Shown in pieces: positions 16,686-24,671 of a stretch of DNA of 64,000 nt. Positions within the stretch are counted from its first letter, which is position 1. Each line of letters opens with the position of its first letter. The notes beneath the pieces were generated by a model. That model worked only from the letters and a program-made list of their open reading frames with translations, searched no databases and was not told the DNA's origin. A program made the position numbers and the translations under genes. The DNA comes from Streptomyces sp. NBC_00247 (GTDB lineage: Bacteria; Actinomycetota; Actinomycetes; Streptomycetales; Streptomycetaceae): the NCBI RefSeq assembly GCF_036188265.1, contig NZ_CP108093.1, positions 5,476,001-5,540,000 on the forward strand. The letters are read 5' to 3'.

Positions 16686-17437
16686 GCCTCGCCGTACGCG
16701 TGATCCCCTGCCTGGACGTCGACAAGGGCCGGGTCGTCAAGGGCGTCAACTTCCAGAACCTGCGCGACGCCGGCGACCCCGTCGAGATGGCCAAGCTGTA
16801 CGACGCCGAGGGCGCCGACGAGCTGACCTTCCTGGACATCACCGCCTCCAGCGGTGACCGGGAGACCACCTACGACGTGGTCCGCCGCACCGCCGAGCAG
16901 GTCTTCATCCCGCTCACCGTCGGCGGCGGCGTCCGCGCCCCCGAGGACGTCGACAAGCTGCTGCGCGCCGGTGCGGACAAGGTTGGCGTCAACACCGCCG
17001 CCATCGCCCGCCCGGAACTGATCCGCGAGATCGCCGAACGCTTCGGCAGCCAGGTCCTCGTGCTCTCCGTCGACGCCCGCCGCACCCCGGAGGGCACCTT
17101 CGAGGTCACCACGCACGGCGGCCGCAAGGGCACCGGCATCGACGCCGTCGAGTGGGCGCACCGTGCCGCCGAGTTGGGCGCGGGCGAGATCCTGCTCAAC
17201 TCGATGGACGCCGACGGCACCAAGGACGGCTACGACACCGAGATGATCAAGGCGGTACGTGCCCACGTCACCGTCCCCGTCATCGCCTCCGGGGGCGCCG
17301 GCCGGCTCGCCGACTTCGCACCCGCCGTGGACGCCGGGGCCGACGCGGTCCTCGCCGCCTCCGTCTTCCACTTCGGTGATCTGCGGATCTCCGAGGTCAA
17401 GAGCGCCCTGCGGGAAGCCGGACACCCGGTCCGCTGA
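16682..17437 (+). CDS. hisF: Imidazole glycerol phosphate synthase, cyclase subunit
   Basis: Cyclase of the HisHF complex; produces IGP and AICAR. 251 aa (beta-alpha)8 barrel. RVIPCLDVDKGRVVKGVNF contains the first catalytic Asp, VGGGVRAPEDV and ASGGAGRLADF are phosphate loops, and LLNSMDADGTKDGYD holds the second catalytic Asp. ATG 16682 overlaps the ridA stop by 4 nt. It is the last gene before a strong hairpin terminator. Confidence 0.97.
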   Translation: MSLAVRVIPCLDVDKGRVVKGVNFQNLRDAGDPVEMAKLYDAEGADELTFLDITASSGDRETTYDVVRRTAEQVFIPLTVGGGVRAPEDVDKLLRAGADKVGVNTAAIARPELIREIAERFGSQVLVLSVDARRTPEGTFEVTTHGGRKGTGIDAVEWAHRAAELGAGEILLNSMDADGTKDGYDTEMIKAVRAHVTVPVIASGGAGRLADFAPAVDAGADAVLAASVFHFGDLRISEVKSALREAGHPVR

Positions 17438-17448
17438 GACACCGCCAG

Positions 17449-17483
17449 GGGGCGGGTGGGGGACGACGTCCCGCACCCGCCCC
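17449..17483 (+). terminator. Terminator of the his operon
   Basis: Hairpin 12 nt after hisF: a 10-bp and a 5-bp GC-rich stem section separated by one G-G mismatch (17459/17473), with a 3-nt loop. There is no T-tract, as is common in Streptomyces. Confidence 0.85.
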
Positions 17484-17532
17484 TCACGCGTGCGCGGGCC
17501 GCCCGGCCCGAGGGGGAAGTGCGCGGCGAGAC

Positions 17533-17546
17533 CGGCGATATCGCCG
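17533..17546. promoter_or_regulatory. Perfect palindrome upstream of the polyesterase gene
   Basis: CGGCGATATCGCCG is a 14-bp perfect palindrome, 140 nt before the start of the secreted hydrolase and after the his terminator. It is a candidate operator; the binding factor is unknown. Confidence 0.45.
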
Positions 17547-17685
17547 ATGCGTGACGCCGGGGAGCATCGCCAGAGTGGCCAACGCCAGCGAACGACGCGG
17601 CGGTACCACGCGGAGCACCCCGGAGCCTCGGACGACGGCCACCGGGAGACGCCCGGCGGGGTACCCCCCACCGAGAGGATCCCCC

Positions 17686-18618
17686 GTGCAGCAGCTCCTC
17701 ACCTCCGGCGACACCGCTCCGCACCACCGGACCCGCACGAGCCGACTCCGGGCCGTCAAGGGCCTGTTCGCCGCGGCGGCGGTCACCGCCGGCCTGCTCA
17801 CCGCGTTCAGCCCCACCGGGGCGCAGGCCGCCACCAACCCCTACGAGCGCGGTCCCGCCCCGACCACCACGAGCATCGAGGCGCTGCGCGGCTCCTACGC
17901 CACCTCGCAGACCTCCGTCTCCTCGCTCGGCGTCTCCGGCTTCGGCGGCGGCACGATCTACTACCCGACGTCCACGGCGGACGGAACCTTCGGCGCGGTG
18001 GTCATCGCGCCCGGGTTCACCGCCTACCAGTCGAGCATCGCGTGGCTCGGCCCGCGCCTCGCCTCCCAGGGCTTCGTGGTCTTCACCATCGACACCAACA
18101 CCACGCTCGACCAGCCCGACAGCCGGGGCCGACAGCTCCTCGCCGCGCTGGACTACCTCACGCAGAGCAGCTCCGTCCGCACCCGGATCGACTCCTCGCG
18201 CCTCGGCGTGATGGGCCACTCCATGGGCGGCGGCGGCACCCTGGAAGCGGCGAAGAGCCGCACCTCGCTCAAGGCGGCGATCCCGCTGACCGGCTGGAAC
18301 ACCGACACCACCTGGCCCGAGGTCCGCACGCCCACCCTGGTGATCGGCGCGGACGGCGACACCATCGCCCCGGTGCTCACCCACTCCAAGCCGTTCTACA
18401 ACTCGCTGCCCAGCACACTGGACAAGGCGTACCTGGAGCTGCGGGCGGCCACCCACTTCACGCCGAACACCTCGAACACGACGATCGCGAAGTACAGCGT
18501 CTCGTGGCTGAAGCGCTTCATCGACAACGACACCCGCTACGAGCAGTTCCTCTGCCCGATCCCCTCGGCGAGCCTGACCATCGCCGAGTACCGGGGCACC
18601 TGCCCGCACACCTCGTAA
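17686..18618 (+). CDS. Secreted polyester hydrolase (PETase/cutinase-type lipase)
   Basis: 310 aa. A basic N-terminus, hydrophobic core (GLFAAAAVTAGLLTAF) and AQA cleavage site near residue 48 form a signal peptide. The mature ~262-aa alpha/beta hydrolase has Ser179 in GHSMGGGG, Asp225 in DGDTIAP and His257 in THFTPN, with the same spacing as TfCut2/LCC-type polyesterases. APGFTAYQSSIAWLG is the oxyanion-hole/first aromatic-clamp loop (Phe instead of the usual Tyr) and GWNTD carries the Trp of the second clamp. Two C-terminal Cys (CPIPSA...GTC) give one disulfide, as in type I enzymes. GTG 17686 has GAGAGGA upstream. Natural substrate is probably cutin or suberin polyester; PET activity is inferred only. 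Confidence 0.9.
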   Translation: MQQLLTSGDTAPHHRTRTSRLRAVKGLFAAAAVTAGLLTAFSPTGAQAATNPYERGPAPTTTSIEALRGSYATSQTSVSSLGVSGFGGGTIYYPTSTADGTFGAVVIAPGFTAYQSSIAWLGPRLASQGFVVFTIDTNTTLDQPDSRGRQLLAALDYLTQSSSVRTRIDSSRLGVMGHSMGGGGTLEAAKSRTSLKAAIPLTGWNTDTTWPEVRTPTLVIGADGDTIAPVLTHSKPFYNSLPSTLDKAYLELRAATHFTPNTSNTTIAKYSVSWLKRFIDNDTRYEQFLCPIPSASLTIAEYRGTCPHTS

Positions 18619-18635
18619 CCCGTCGTACGAACCGG

Positions 18636-18665
18636 AGCCGGACCGCCCGACACGGCGGTCCGGCT
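18636..18665. terminator. Bidirectional hairpin between polyesterase and unknown gene
   Basis: Perfect 12-bp stem (18636-18647 with 18654-18665) with loop CGACAC, between convergent genes. Confidence 0.88.
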
Positions 18666-18688
18666 TCTCGTGTGCGGCCGCCCGTGGC

Positions 18689-19123
18689 TCAGCCCGCCAC
18701 CGGCAGAGCGGCGGCTATCGCGTTCCGGTCCTTGCGGCCGACCAGCGGGAAGACGATCCGCAGCCCCTGTACGTCCTCGGGCGAGGAGACGACGAAGGAC
18801 GAGTTGAGCAGGCGCTCCTTGATCTCGGTGCGGACCAGGCCCGCCCGCGCGAACGTCATCAGGTGCTCCCCGGTCCGGGCGATGTTCGGGTTGGCCCGGA
18901 AGACGAAGAAGTGGCGGTCGGTCATGACCAGATACATCGGCACCGGCACGGGGATCACGCTCATCGCGCCCGCGCTGAGGACCGCCGAGGCCACGGCGAA
19001 GGCGGCCGTCCTGCGTACGGAGACGGTTCTCAGGTTCACGATGGACGCCGCCTCGACCTGCTCCCCGGGGGCGAGCATGGGGGTGACGGCGGCGAGCAGC
19101 AGGCGGTGGCGCTTGGCGTTCAT
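18689..19123 (-). CDS. Unknown protein with a possible PH-like fold (144 aa)
   Basis: ATG 19123 has CAGGAG 7 nt upstream. The sequence is moderately hydrophobic in its first half (AAFAVASAVLSAGAMSVIPV, one possible membrane segment). It then has YLVMTDRHFFVFRANPN followed by a Ser/Val beta-rich second half (LLNSSFVVSSPEDVQGLRIVFPL). The pattern in which a short strand VMTDRHFFVF is followed by more strands resembles bacterial PH-domain proteins that begin with 'T..RLYVF' strands; this is only a resemblance. It is convergent to the polyesterase and separated from it by a terminator. No function can be given. Confidence 0.6.
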   Translation of the reverse strand: MNAKRHRLLLAAVTPMLAPGEQVEAASIVNLRTVSVRRTAAFAVASAVLSAGAMSVIPVPVPMYLVMTDRHFFVFRANPNIARTGEHLMTFARAGLVRTEIKERLLNSSFVVSSPEDVQGLRIVFPLVGRKDRNAIAAALPVAG

Positions 19124-19321
19124 GACGTACTCCTGGAGAGGGCGGTGCGGAAGGCGGGGCAGAGGGTGGCCGGTGCGCCGCCGGTCGTCCTCCGTTCCGC
19201 CCCGCCCGGTCCGGGCAGGCGCGGGCGTGATGTCCCCTGCGGCAGCCGGACCACTCTGCCACACGTGATCGCGGGCCTCCGCGGGGGAGCCCCGCCCCTC
19301 ATCCCGCCCTCACCTCGCCCC

Positions 19322-20116
19322 TCACCCCGCCGCGAGGAACTCCGTGATCGCGGCGGCGAATCCGGGCTCGCGCACCACCGTCAGGTGGTCGCCGGGAAGC
19401 ACCGTGACCCGGGCGCCCCGGATCGCGCCGGCCAGCACCTCGGGGCGTACCGCCAGCGGGTCGGCGTCCCCGGCGAGTACGAGCGTGGGCACCGCGATCC
19501 GGTCCAGCGGCACCGGGCCCCGGAACGCCGCGCGTATCTGGGCGGCCAGCGCGTGCCGGTCGGAGCCGGTGGCGTCCGCCAACGCCCGGAAGCCGCGCGC
19601 CTGCTCGGGGACGGTCGCGAGGTCGTCGGCGGTCAGCGCGGCCGACACCAGTTCGGGCGGCATCGCCCGGGTGTCCAGGCCGCCGACCTCCACCACGCCC
19701 GCGCCGACGCCGCCGGCCACCAGCCGCCCGACCCGGGGGTCGGACGCCGCCGTGAGCAGGGCGACGACCGCGCCCATCGAGTACCCGGCGAGGTGGTACT
19801 CGTCCGCCTCCAGCCGGTCGGCCAGGAGCCGGACGTCGCCCGCCATCAACTCCTCTCCGAAACCCTCTTCGTGCGGCCGGTCGGAGGTGCCGTGACCCCG
19901 GGCGTCCAGCGCGTACACCCGGCGGCCGGCCGTGAGGAGGGCCTCCACCACTCCGGGGCCGTCCCAGTTCAGCCGGGCGTGCGCGGCGAAACCGTGCAGC
20001 AGCACCACCGGAGGCAGGGCCGGATCGGGATCGCGGGACCAGGACCAGTACCGCAGGGTCAGTCCGTCCTCGGTGCGGAGTCCGGTGTGTTGTTCGGTGC
20101 GGAGCGGGATCGTCAT
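19322..20116 (-). CDS. Alpha/beta hydrolase
   Basis: 264 aa. PVVLLHGFAAH provides the oxyanion HG motif, LDARGHGTSDRP is typical of the family, and AGYSMGAVVAL is the nucleophile elbow with catalytic Ser. The acid is probably the Asp in VLAGDADPLAV, and LPGDHLTV carries the catalytic His. It has no signal peptide, so it should be cytoplasmic. ATG 20116 lacks a ribosome-binding site, and TACTTT lies 6 nt upstream, suggesting leaderless mRNA. It is divergent from the LAL regulator with 161 nt between and may be its target. Substrate unknown. Confidence 0.88.
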   Translation of the reverse strand: MTIPLRTEQHTGLRTEDGLTLRYWSWSRDPDPALPPVVLLHGFAAHARLNWDGPGVVEALLTAGRRVYALDARGHGTSDRPHEEGFGEELMAGDVRLLADRLEADEYHLAGYSMGAVVALLTAASDPRVGRLVAGGVGAGVVEVGGLDTRAMPPELVSAALTADDLATVPEQARGFRALADATGSDRHALAAQIRAAFRGPVPLDRIAVPTLVLAGDADPLAVRPEVLAGAIRGARVTVLPGDHLTVVREPGFAAAITEFLAAG

Positions 20117-20157
20117 GGCACGAAAGTACGGTCGGGGACCGGCGGGCGCGCCGGAGC

Positions 20158-20173
20158 CTGTGCGCGCGCACAG
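20158..20173. promoter_or_regulatory. 16-bp perfect palindrome between hydrolase and LAL regulator
   Basis: CTGTGCGCGCGCACAG lies in the divergent promoter region of the alpha/beta hydrolase and the LuxR-type regulator, 42 nt upstream of the hydrolase start. LuxR-family regulators bind palindromes of about this size, so it is a candidate site for the adjacent regulator. Confidence 0.5.
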
Positions 20174-20277
20174 CCCAAAGGCCGTTCTCCTGGGACGGCG
20201 CACCGCACCGGGGCGTTCGGGCCGAAGGAGCGGACGCGCGTCTTCCGGCCCTGTTCACGCGGACGTAACGTGCCGGT

Positions 20278-23058
20278 GTGACTCCCTCGACGACCGTGCA
20301 CAGTCCGCTCCGGCTGTACGGCCGCAGCGGTGAACTCGCCATAGTGGAAACCCTCTTGGGCCGCCTCGCGCAGGGCGACGGCGGTGCGCTCGTGGTGACC
20401 GCGCCGCCCGGCCTCGGCCGCAGCGCCCTGCTGGACGCGGCGGCCGAAACGCACCGCGCCCGCCATCACGGCCCCGTGCTGCACGTGACGGCCGTCCCCG
20501 CCGAGCGCCGCCTCCCGCACAGTGGGCTGCACGCCCTGCTCGGCTCGGCCCCCGGCCCGCTCTCCGTACCCCCCGAGCACGTGCTGCGCTCCGGCATCAC
20601 CCCCGACGCGCTGCTCACCCTGCTGCGGGAGACCGGCGCCGACCGCCCGGTGCTGGTCTGCGTGGACGACGCGCACGCCTGGGACTCCCCGTCCCGGGAG
20701 GCCCTCGGCTTCGCGGCCCGCCGGCTCGGGGCGGGCAGCCGGGCAGCCGTGCTGATCGCGTCGGCCGACGAGACGAGCTTCGCCGGACTGCCCGCACTGC
20801 GCCTCGGCCCGCTCGACGACGAGGCGGCGTCCTGCCTGCTGGAGCGCCTCACCGGCAGGTCCCCCGACATCGACCCGGGGGTCCGCGGCGAGTTGCTGCG
20901 GGAGGCGGCGGGCAACCCGCGACTGCTCGCCGGGCTCGTCGGGCACCTCACCCCGGACCAACTGGCCGGCCGCACGGTGCTGCCCTTCCCGCTGCCCGGC
21001 GGCGAGAGCGTGATCGACGCCCACGCCGCCCAGCTCGACGGCCTCCCCGCCGAGACCCGCGCCCTCCTGCTGCTGGCCGCCGCCGCCCAGGAGCACGAGC
21101 CGGAGGGCACCGGAGCCGACGCCGGACTCCTGCTGCGGGCCGGCAACCGGGCCGGGCTCGGCGCCACCCTGCTCGACCGCGTGCTCTTCGGCCCCGGCGG
21201 CATCCCCGGAGTCCTCGAACGCACCGGCAGCCGCGTCCACTTCAGCCACCCCCTGCTCGGCCGCGCGGTGCTGCGGCACGCCCCGCCCGCGCACCGGCGG
21301 GCCGCCCACGAACTCCTTGCCGCGCTCCTCGGCCAGGCCTCCGCGCATCAGCTGCCCGCCCTGGTGCAGCGGGCCTGCGCGGCCCCGGCGCCGGACGCCG
21401 TCCTCGCGAGCGCGCTGGAGCGGGCGGCCACCGCGCCCCGGCCGTACGCCGAACGCTCGGCCGCCCTCACCCGCGCCGCCCTGCTCTCCACCGACGAGGC
21501 GGACCGGGCCGCCCGGTTCGCCGAAGCCGCCGAGCACGCCCGCCTCGCGGGCGACACCGGCCGCGCCCGCGCCCTCCTCACCCGGGTCGCCGCCGCCCCG
21601 GGCACTCCCCTGCCCGGGGCCGTACCGGCGGGCGGGCTCACCCGGTTCACGCGCGGGATGCTCGCCCTGCGGGACGGACCGGCCACCGACGCCCGCGAGG
21701 CGCTGCTCGCCGCCGCGGCACACCTCGCGCCGCACGACCCGGCGCGCGCCCTCTCCGCGCTGCTCGCCGCGGCCGAGGCCGCCTGGGCGGGCGGGGACGC
21801 CATCGCCTACCTCGACGCACTGAACCGCATCCCCGGGCGTCCGCACGACCCGGCCGTCGCGCCCTATCTCGCGGGCGTACGAGCCGTGTTCGCGGGACGG
21901 ATGGCCGAGGGCCACGAGCTGCTCGGGCAGTGCCTGCGCGCCGCCGAAGCCGGCGAGGACCCCTGGGCGCTGCTCCGGGCCGGCGCCTGCGCGCTGGTCG
22001 TCGGCGAGGCCGAGAGCGCCTGCCGGGCCGGGGCCCGCGCGCTCGCCGCCGTACGGAGCAAGGGCCCCGAGGTCCTCCTCGCGCACGCCCTCGAACAGCT
22101 CGCCTACGCCGAACTGCGGGCAGGCCGGCACGCCAGGGCGCGGGCGCACGCACTGGAGGGCCTGCACGCGGCCCGCCGTAACGGGCAGTCCAACGCCACC
22201 ACCCATCTGCACGCGGTGCTCGCGCTCACCGCCTCGGTGGAGGGGCCCGCCGAGGCGTGCGCGGCCCACGCGGACACCGCGCTGGCGGGGGCCGGACCGC
22301 ACGGGCTCGCCCAGGCCGCCACGCTGGCCACCTGGGCGGTGGCCCGCGCCGACCTGGCGGCGGGCCGCACGGGCGAGGCGGCGGCCCGGCTCGCCCCTCT
22401 GGTGCGCCCCGGCCCCCGCCACGGCCACTTCGGCATCCGGATGCTCGCCCTGCCGTGCTACGTCGAAGCCGCCGTCCTGGCCGGCCACGGTACCGAGTGG
22501 GCCGACGAACTCGCCGACGCCGTAAGAGAGTTCTCCATCTGGACCAGCCGCACCACCGACCCGCACGCGCCCGCCCAGCTCGCCCGCTGCCGCGCGCTGC
22601 TGGCCCCCGCCGACGAGGCCGAGGCGCGGTACGCCCAGGCACTCGCCCATCACGACCGGGCCGGCGGCGACTTCGAGCGCGCCCGCACCCAACTCCTCTA
22701 CGGCCAGTGGCTGCGCAGACGCCGGCGCACCCGGGAGGCGCGCGGCCCGCTCCGCGACGCCCTGGTCGGCTTCGAACGATGCTCCGCCCGCGCCTGGGTG
22801 GACCGGGCCACCGGTGAACTGCGCGCCGCGGGCGAGGCGGTGGACCCCCCGGCCACCGACGCCGGGCCGTCGGTGGCGCTCACCCCCCAGCAGCAGCGGA
22901 TCGCCCGCTGCGTGGCGGAAGGGGCCACCAACCGGGAGATAGCCCGGCGGCTCTCGGTCAGCCCGCGCACGGTCGACCACCACCTGCGCAACATCTTCGC
23001 CCTCCTCGGGGTCCGCTCCCGCACCGAACTGGCCCGGGTGATGGACCGTTGGTCCTGA
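20278..23058 (+). CDS. LuxR-family (LAL/STAND-type) transcriptional regulator
   Basis: 926 aa from GTG 20278. An N-terminal AAA_16-like ATPase (residues ~12-180) is followed by a long Ala/Leu-rich helical (TPR-like) middle and a C-terminal LuxR HTH (LTPQQQRIARCVAEGATNRE..., SVSPRTVDHHLRNIF, LGVRSRTEL). The P-loop reads APPGLGRSALL: the invariant Lys is replaced by Arg48. Walker B is VLVCVDDAHAWD. LAL proteins usually act as inducer-responsive activators. It is divergent from the hydrolase gene with a palindrome between them. The Arg substitution makes ATP hydrolysis doubtful. Confidence 0.92.
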   Translation: MTPSTTVHSPLRLYGRSGELAIVETLLGRLAQGDGGALVVTAPPGLGRSALLDAAAETHRARHHGPVLHVTAVPAERRLPHSGLHALLGSAPGPLSVPPEHVLRSGITPDALLTLLRETGADRPVLVCVDDAHAWDSPSREALGFAARRLGAGSRAAVLIASADETSFAGLPALRLGPLDDEAASCLLERLTGRSPDIDPGVRGELLREAAGNPRLLAGLVGHLTPDQLAGRTVLPFPLPGGESVIDAHAAQLDGLPAETRALLLLAAAAQEHEPEGTGADAGLLLRAGNRAGLGATLLDRVLFGPGGIPGVLERTGSRVHFSHPLLGRAVLRHAPPAHRRAAHELLAALLGQASAHQLPALVQRACAAPAPDAVLASALERAATAPRPYAERSAALTRAALLSTDEADRAARFAEAAEHARLAGDTGRARALLTRVAAAPGTPLPGAVPAGGLTRFTRGMLALRDGPATDAREALLAAAAHLAPHDPARALSALLAAAEAAWAGGDAIAYLDALNRIPGRPHDPAVAPYLAGVRAVFAGRMAEGHELLGQCLRAAEAGEDPWALLRAGACALVVGEAESACRAGARALAAVRSKGPEVLLAHALEQLAYAELRAGRHARARAHALEGLHAARRNGQSNATTHLHAVLALTASVEGPAEACAAHADTALAGAGPHGLAQAATLATWAVARADLAAGRTGEAAARLAPLVRPGPRHGHFGIRMLALPCYVEAAVLAGHGTEWADELADAVREFSIWTSRTTDPHAPAQLARCRALLAPADEAEARYAQALAHHDRAGGDFERARTQLLYGQWLRRRRRTREARGPLRDALVGFERCSARAWVDRATGELRAAGEAVDPPATDAGPSVALTPQQQRIARCVAEGATNREIARRLSVSPRTVDHHLRNIFALLGVRSRTELARVMDRWS

Positions 23059-23226
23059 GGGCGGCGGGAGCGGGACGATCCGGCCATGGACCGACCGCCC
23101 TACTCGGCTGCTTGGCTCGCGCGATGGCGTCAGGAGATCACGGACGTGGCGGGCGCGATGTTCCTGACCTCCGAGGAGACGCACGGCTTCGCGCCCGGTG
23201 ACAACCGGGTTCGCGTCGCCGACGAG

Positions 23227-23426
23227 GACGACCGCCGCGCTGCCCGCCTGACCGGCAAAACCCGCAGACGGGAGTTACGGAAGCCAAGGCTCCGACTGCT
23301 CTCGGCCGCCGCCCGGCTCATCACGACCGCCCGCCGCGGCACCTACGGTTCACCCGCCACTGGCCCTGGACCGACGTGATCACCGACGCCGTCGAACGAC
23401 TCGAAACCCTCCCGAACCCCGGTTGA
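23227..23426 (+). pseudogene. IS1380-family transposase, C-terminal relic with frameshift
   Basis: Translation from about 23227 gives RELRKPRLRLLSAAARLITT, then ARR. After a -1 shift at about 23337 it continues RHLRFTRHWPWTDV...ERLETLPNPG to a stop at 23426. Together these resemble the C-terminal end of IS1380-type DDE transposases (helix, 'AARL', then 'WPW' motif). The rest of the transposase is missing. An open frame runs upstream to ATG 23086 without recognisable transposase sequence. It also contains a TTA codon. It marks the left edge of the lower-GC segment. Family naming is from motif recall. Confidence 0.55.
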
Positions 23427-23613
23427 CCAGCGGTCCCTCGAAGAACCGACGGGCCGTCACGAAAGATCGAGGTCAACCGGTCTGCGGATCGTCTCAGCGC
23501 GCGCACCGTGACCTATGGTCATGCTGGGTTGCTGAAATATCGCACTGAAGGGCGCTAATCGGGCCAGTAGGGGATCTATTATTTGAGCATCAGTCACAGC
23601 GAAGGAATATCCG
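23427..23613. promoter_or_regulatory. Promoter region of the accessory operon (187 nt)
   Basis: Non-coding, notably A/T-richer than its surroundings (for example ATTATTTGAGCATCAG just before the gene). The next gene's ribosome-binding site GAAGGAA lies 7 nt before its ATG. A LysR-type T-N11-A site could lie here but I cannot single one out. Confidence 0.45.
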
Positions 23614-24153
23614 ATGATCTACACCGTTGAGTGCAGCTTTGCCGAGCCGACACGAGAAGAGGAGTGGAACGAGTTCTACTCCGAACGGAAGCTGCCTGCG
23701 CTCATCTCCGTCACGGGCTTTCACACCTCACAGCGGTTCAAGGCGATCAGCTCCGGATGTCCCACCTACCTCGCAGCCCACACCGTCGAAGGGCTGGAGG
23801 TGCTCAGTGGGGATGAGTACGCAGAGAAGGGCGGCGGTAATTTCGCCCGATGGCAGCCCGACATCATCGACTGGCACCGCAACCTGTACAGCGGACCGAG
23901 CCGGGTGCCTGATATCTCTGCGGACGAATACCTGGTTCTGGGCTCGACCGGCCCCGATGCTCTGACGAGGCTAGGTCTCATTTCGCAGCCCATGCGCGCC
24001 GTCGCGATGGAAAAGAACCCGGAACAGCGCTGGATGGCCGCGACCGCGAACTCCGGTTTCACGCTCCCCACGAAGCTGCCGGATGGTGTCCACGTCTATG
24101 TGGCGATAACTCCTCAGCTCAGGGCCACAGCATCTTTGGCAGCCTTCGAATAA
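23614..24153 (+). CDS. Dimeric alpha+beta barrel-like protein (EthD/Dabb type), unknown function
   Basis: 179 aa; ATG 23614 with GAAGGAA 7 nt upstream. The N-terminal half, MIYTVECSFAEPTREEEW followed by NEFYSERKLPALISVTGFHT, has the strand-helix pattern and 'W..FY...LP.L..V.G' layout of EthD/Dabb ferredoxin-like proteins. The C-terminal half probably repeats the fold (DEYLVLGSTG, GVHVYVAITPQL). Such proteins are small oxygenases, isomerases or binding proteins in aromatic and polyketide metabolism. Base composition is lower in GC than the chromosome. It is the first gene of a three-gene run, 9 nt before the tautomerase. The exact activity cannot be called. Confidence 0.65.
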   Translation: MIYTVECSFAEPTREEEWNEFYSERKLPALISVTGFHTSQRFKAISSGCPTYLAAHTVEGLEVLSGDEYAEKGGGNFARWQPDIIDWHRNLYSGPSRVPDISADEYLVLGSTGPDALTRLGLISQPMRAVAMEKNPEQRWMAATANSGFTLPTKLPDGVHVYVAITPQLRATASLAAFE

Positions 24154-24162
24154 GGGGCCGGC

Positions 24163-24489
24163 ATGCCGAACGTAACGCTGTACGTGGAATCCGGGGCCAT
24201 GCCGACGGACGAGTCACTGGAAGCACTTACCGACCAGTGCGTTGAGCTGTGCACCAGCACGCTGCAGGCTGCGCTCGAGAACGTGCACATCGTCTACGTT
24301 TCCGTGCGAAAGGGCAGAGGGCACCCGGTTTTTGCGGAAATCCTTTTCCGCGAGGAGCCGTTCCGCCCGCCGGCGGTCATGGGCCACTTTATGCAACAGG
24401 TCAGTGATGCGGTCACTGATACCCTCGGCCTCACCGCACGTATCCGTTGCTTCAGTTTCTCGAAGCAACACATTCACGCCCTCAACTAA
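24163..24489 (+). CDS. Tautomerase-superfamily protein
   Basis: 108 aa beginning Met-Pro (MPNVTLYVESGAMP). After Met removal, Pro1 is the catalytic base that defines the tautomerase superfamily (4-oxalocrotonate tautomerase, CHMI, MIF). The segment ALENVHIVYVSVRKGRGHP matches the second strand region, with a basic pair that in this family often contacts a carboxylate. Length is closer to the MIF/cis-CaaD-like size than to the 62-aa 4-OT. It starts 9 nt after the preceding gene and its TAA is immediately followed by the MITE-like element. It probably isomerises a keto-enol intermediate in the pathway. Confidence 0.78.
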   Translation: MPNVTLYVESGAMPTDESLEALTDQCVELCTSTLQAALENVHIVYVSVRKGRGHPVFAEILFREEPFRPPAVMGHFMQQVSDAVTDTLGLTARIRCFSFSKQHIHALN

Positions 24490-24648
24490 GGGCTGTCCTG
24501 CAATTCCTGGCGGATGCGCGACGACATCTACGGCACCTCGCCGCGTTGTCGGAACGTCCCGCTACATCCAGTACGCGGACGCCCCTCCGCCTTGCGATGC
24601 GCCGCATCCGACGCCGCGCACCGATCCACCACGAATTGCGGGACAACC
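24490..24648. mobile_element. MITE-like element or IS-end remnant with 20-bp terminal inverted repeats
   Basis: The left end GGCTGTCCTGCAATTCCTGG (24491-24510) and right end CCACGAATTGCGGGACAACC (24629-24648) are inverted repeats matching at 17 of 20 positions. The ~120 bp between encode nothing evident but contain a further CGGATGCG / CGCATCCG inverted pair. Ends of this kind resemble Streptomyces IS5-type elements, so this is probably a non-autonomous derivative. I see no clear target duplication. It starts right after the tautomerase stop and ends 23 nt before the MBL-fold gene, interrupting the operon. Confidence 0.65.
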
Positions 24649-24671
24649 GTTGGCGAGACAGGAGCAAAATA

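Noticed and set aside
20113..23184. A 1023-residue open frame opposite the LAL regulator
   Set aside because: Low-complexity Gly/Arg product with no family features; antisense shadow of a real gene.
23086..23226. Possible small gene before the IS1380 relic
   Set aside because: No ribosome-binding site or family resemblance for the first ~47 residues; the remaining part of the frame is transposase-derived.
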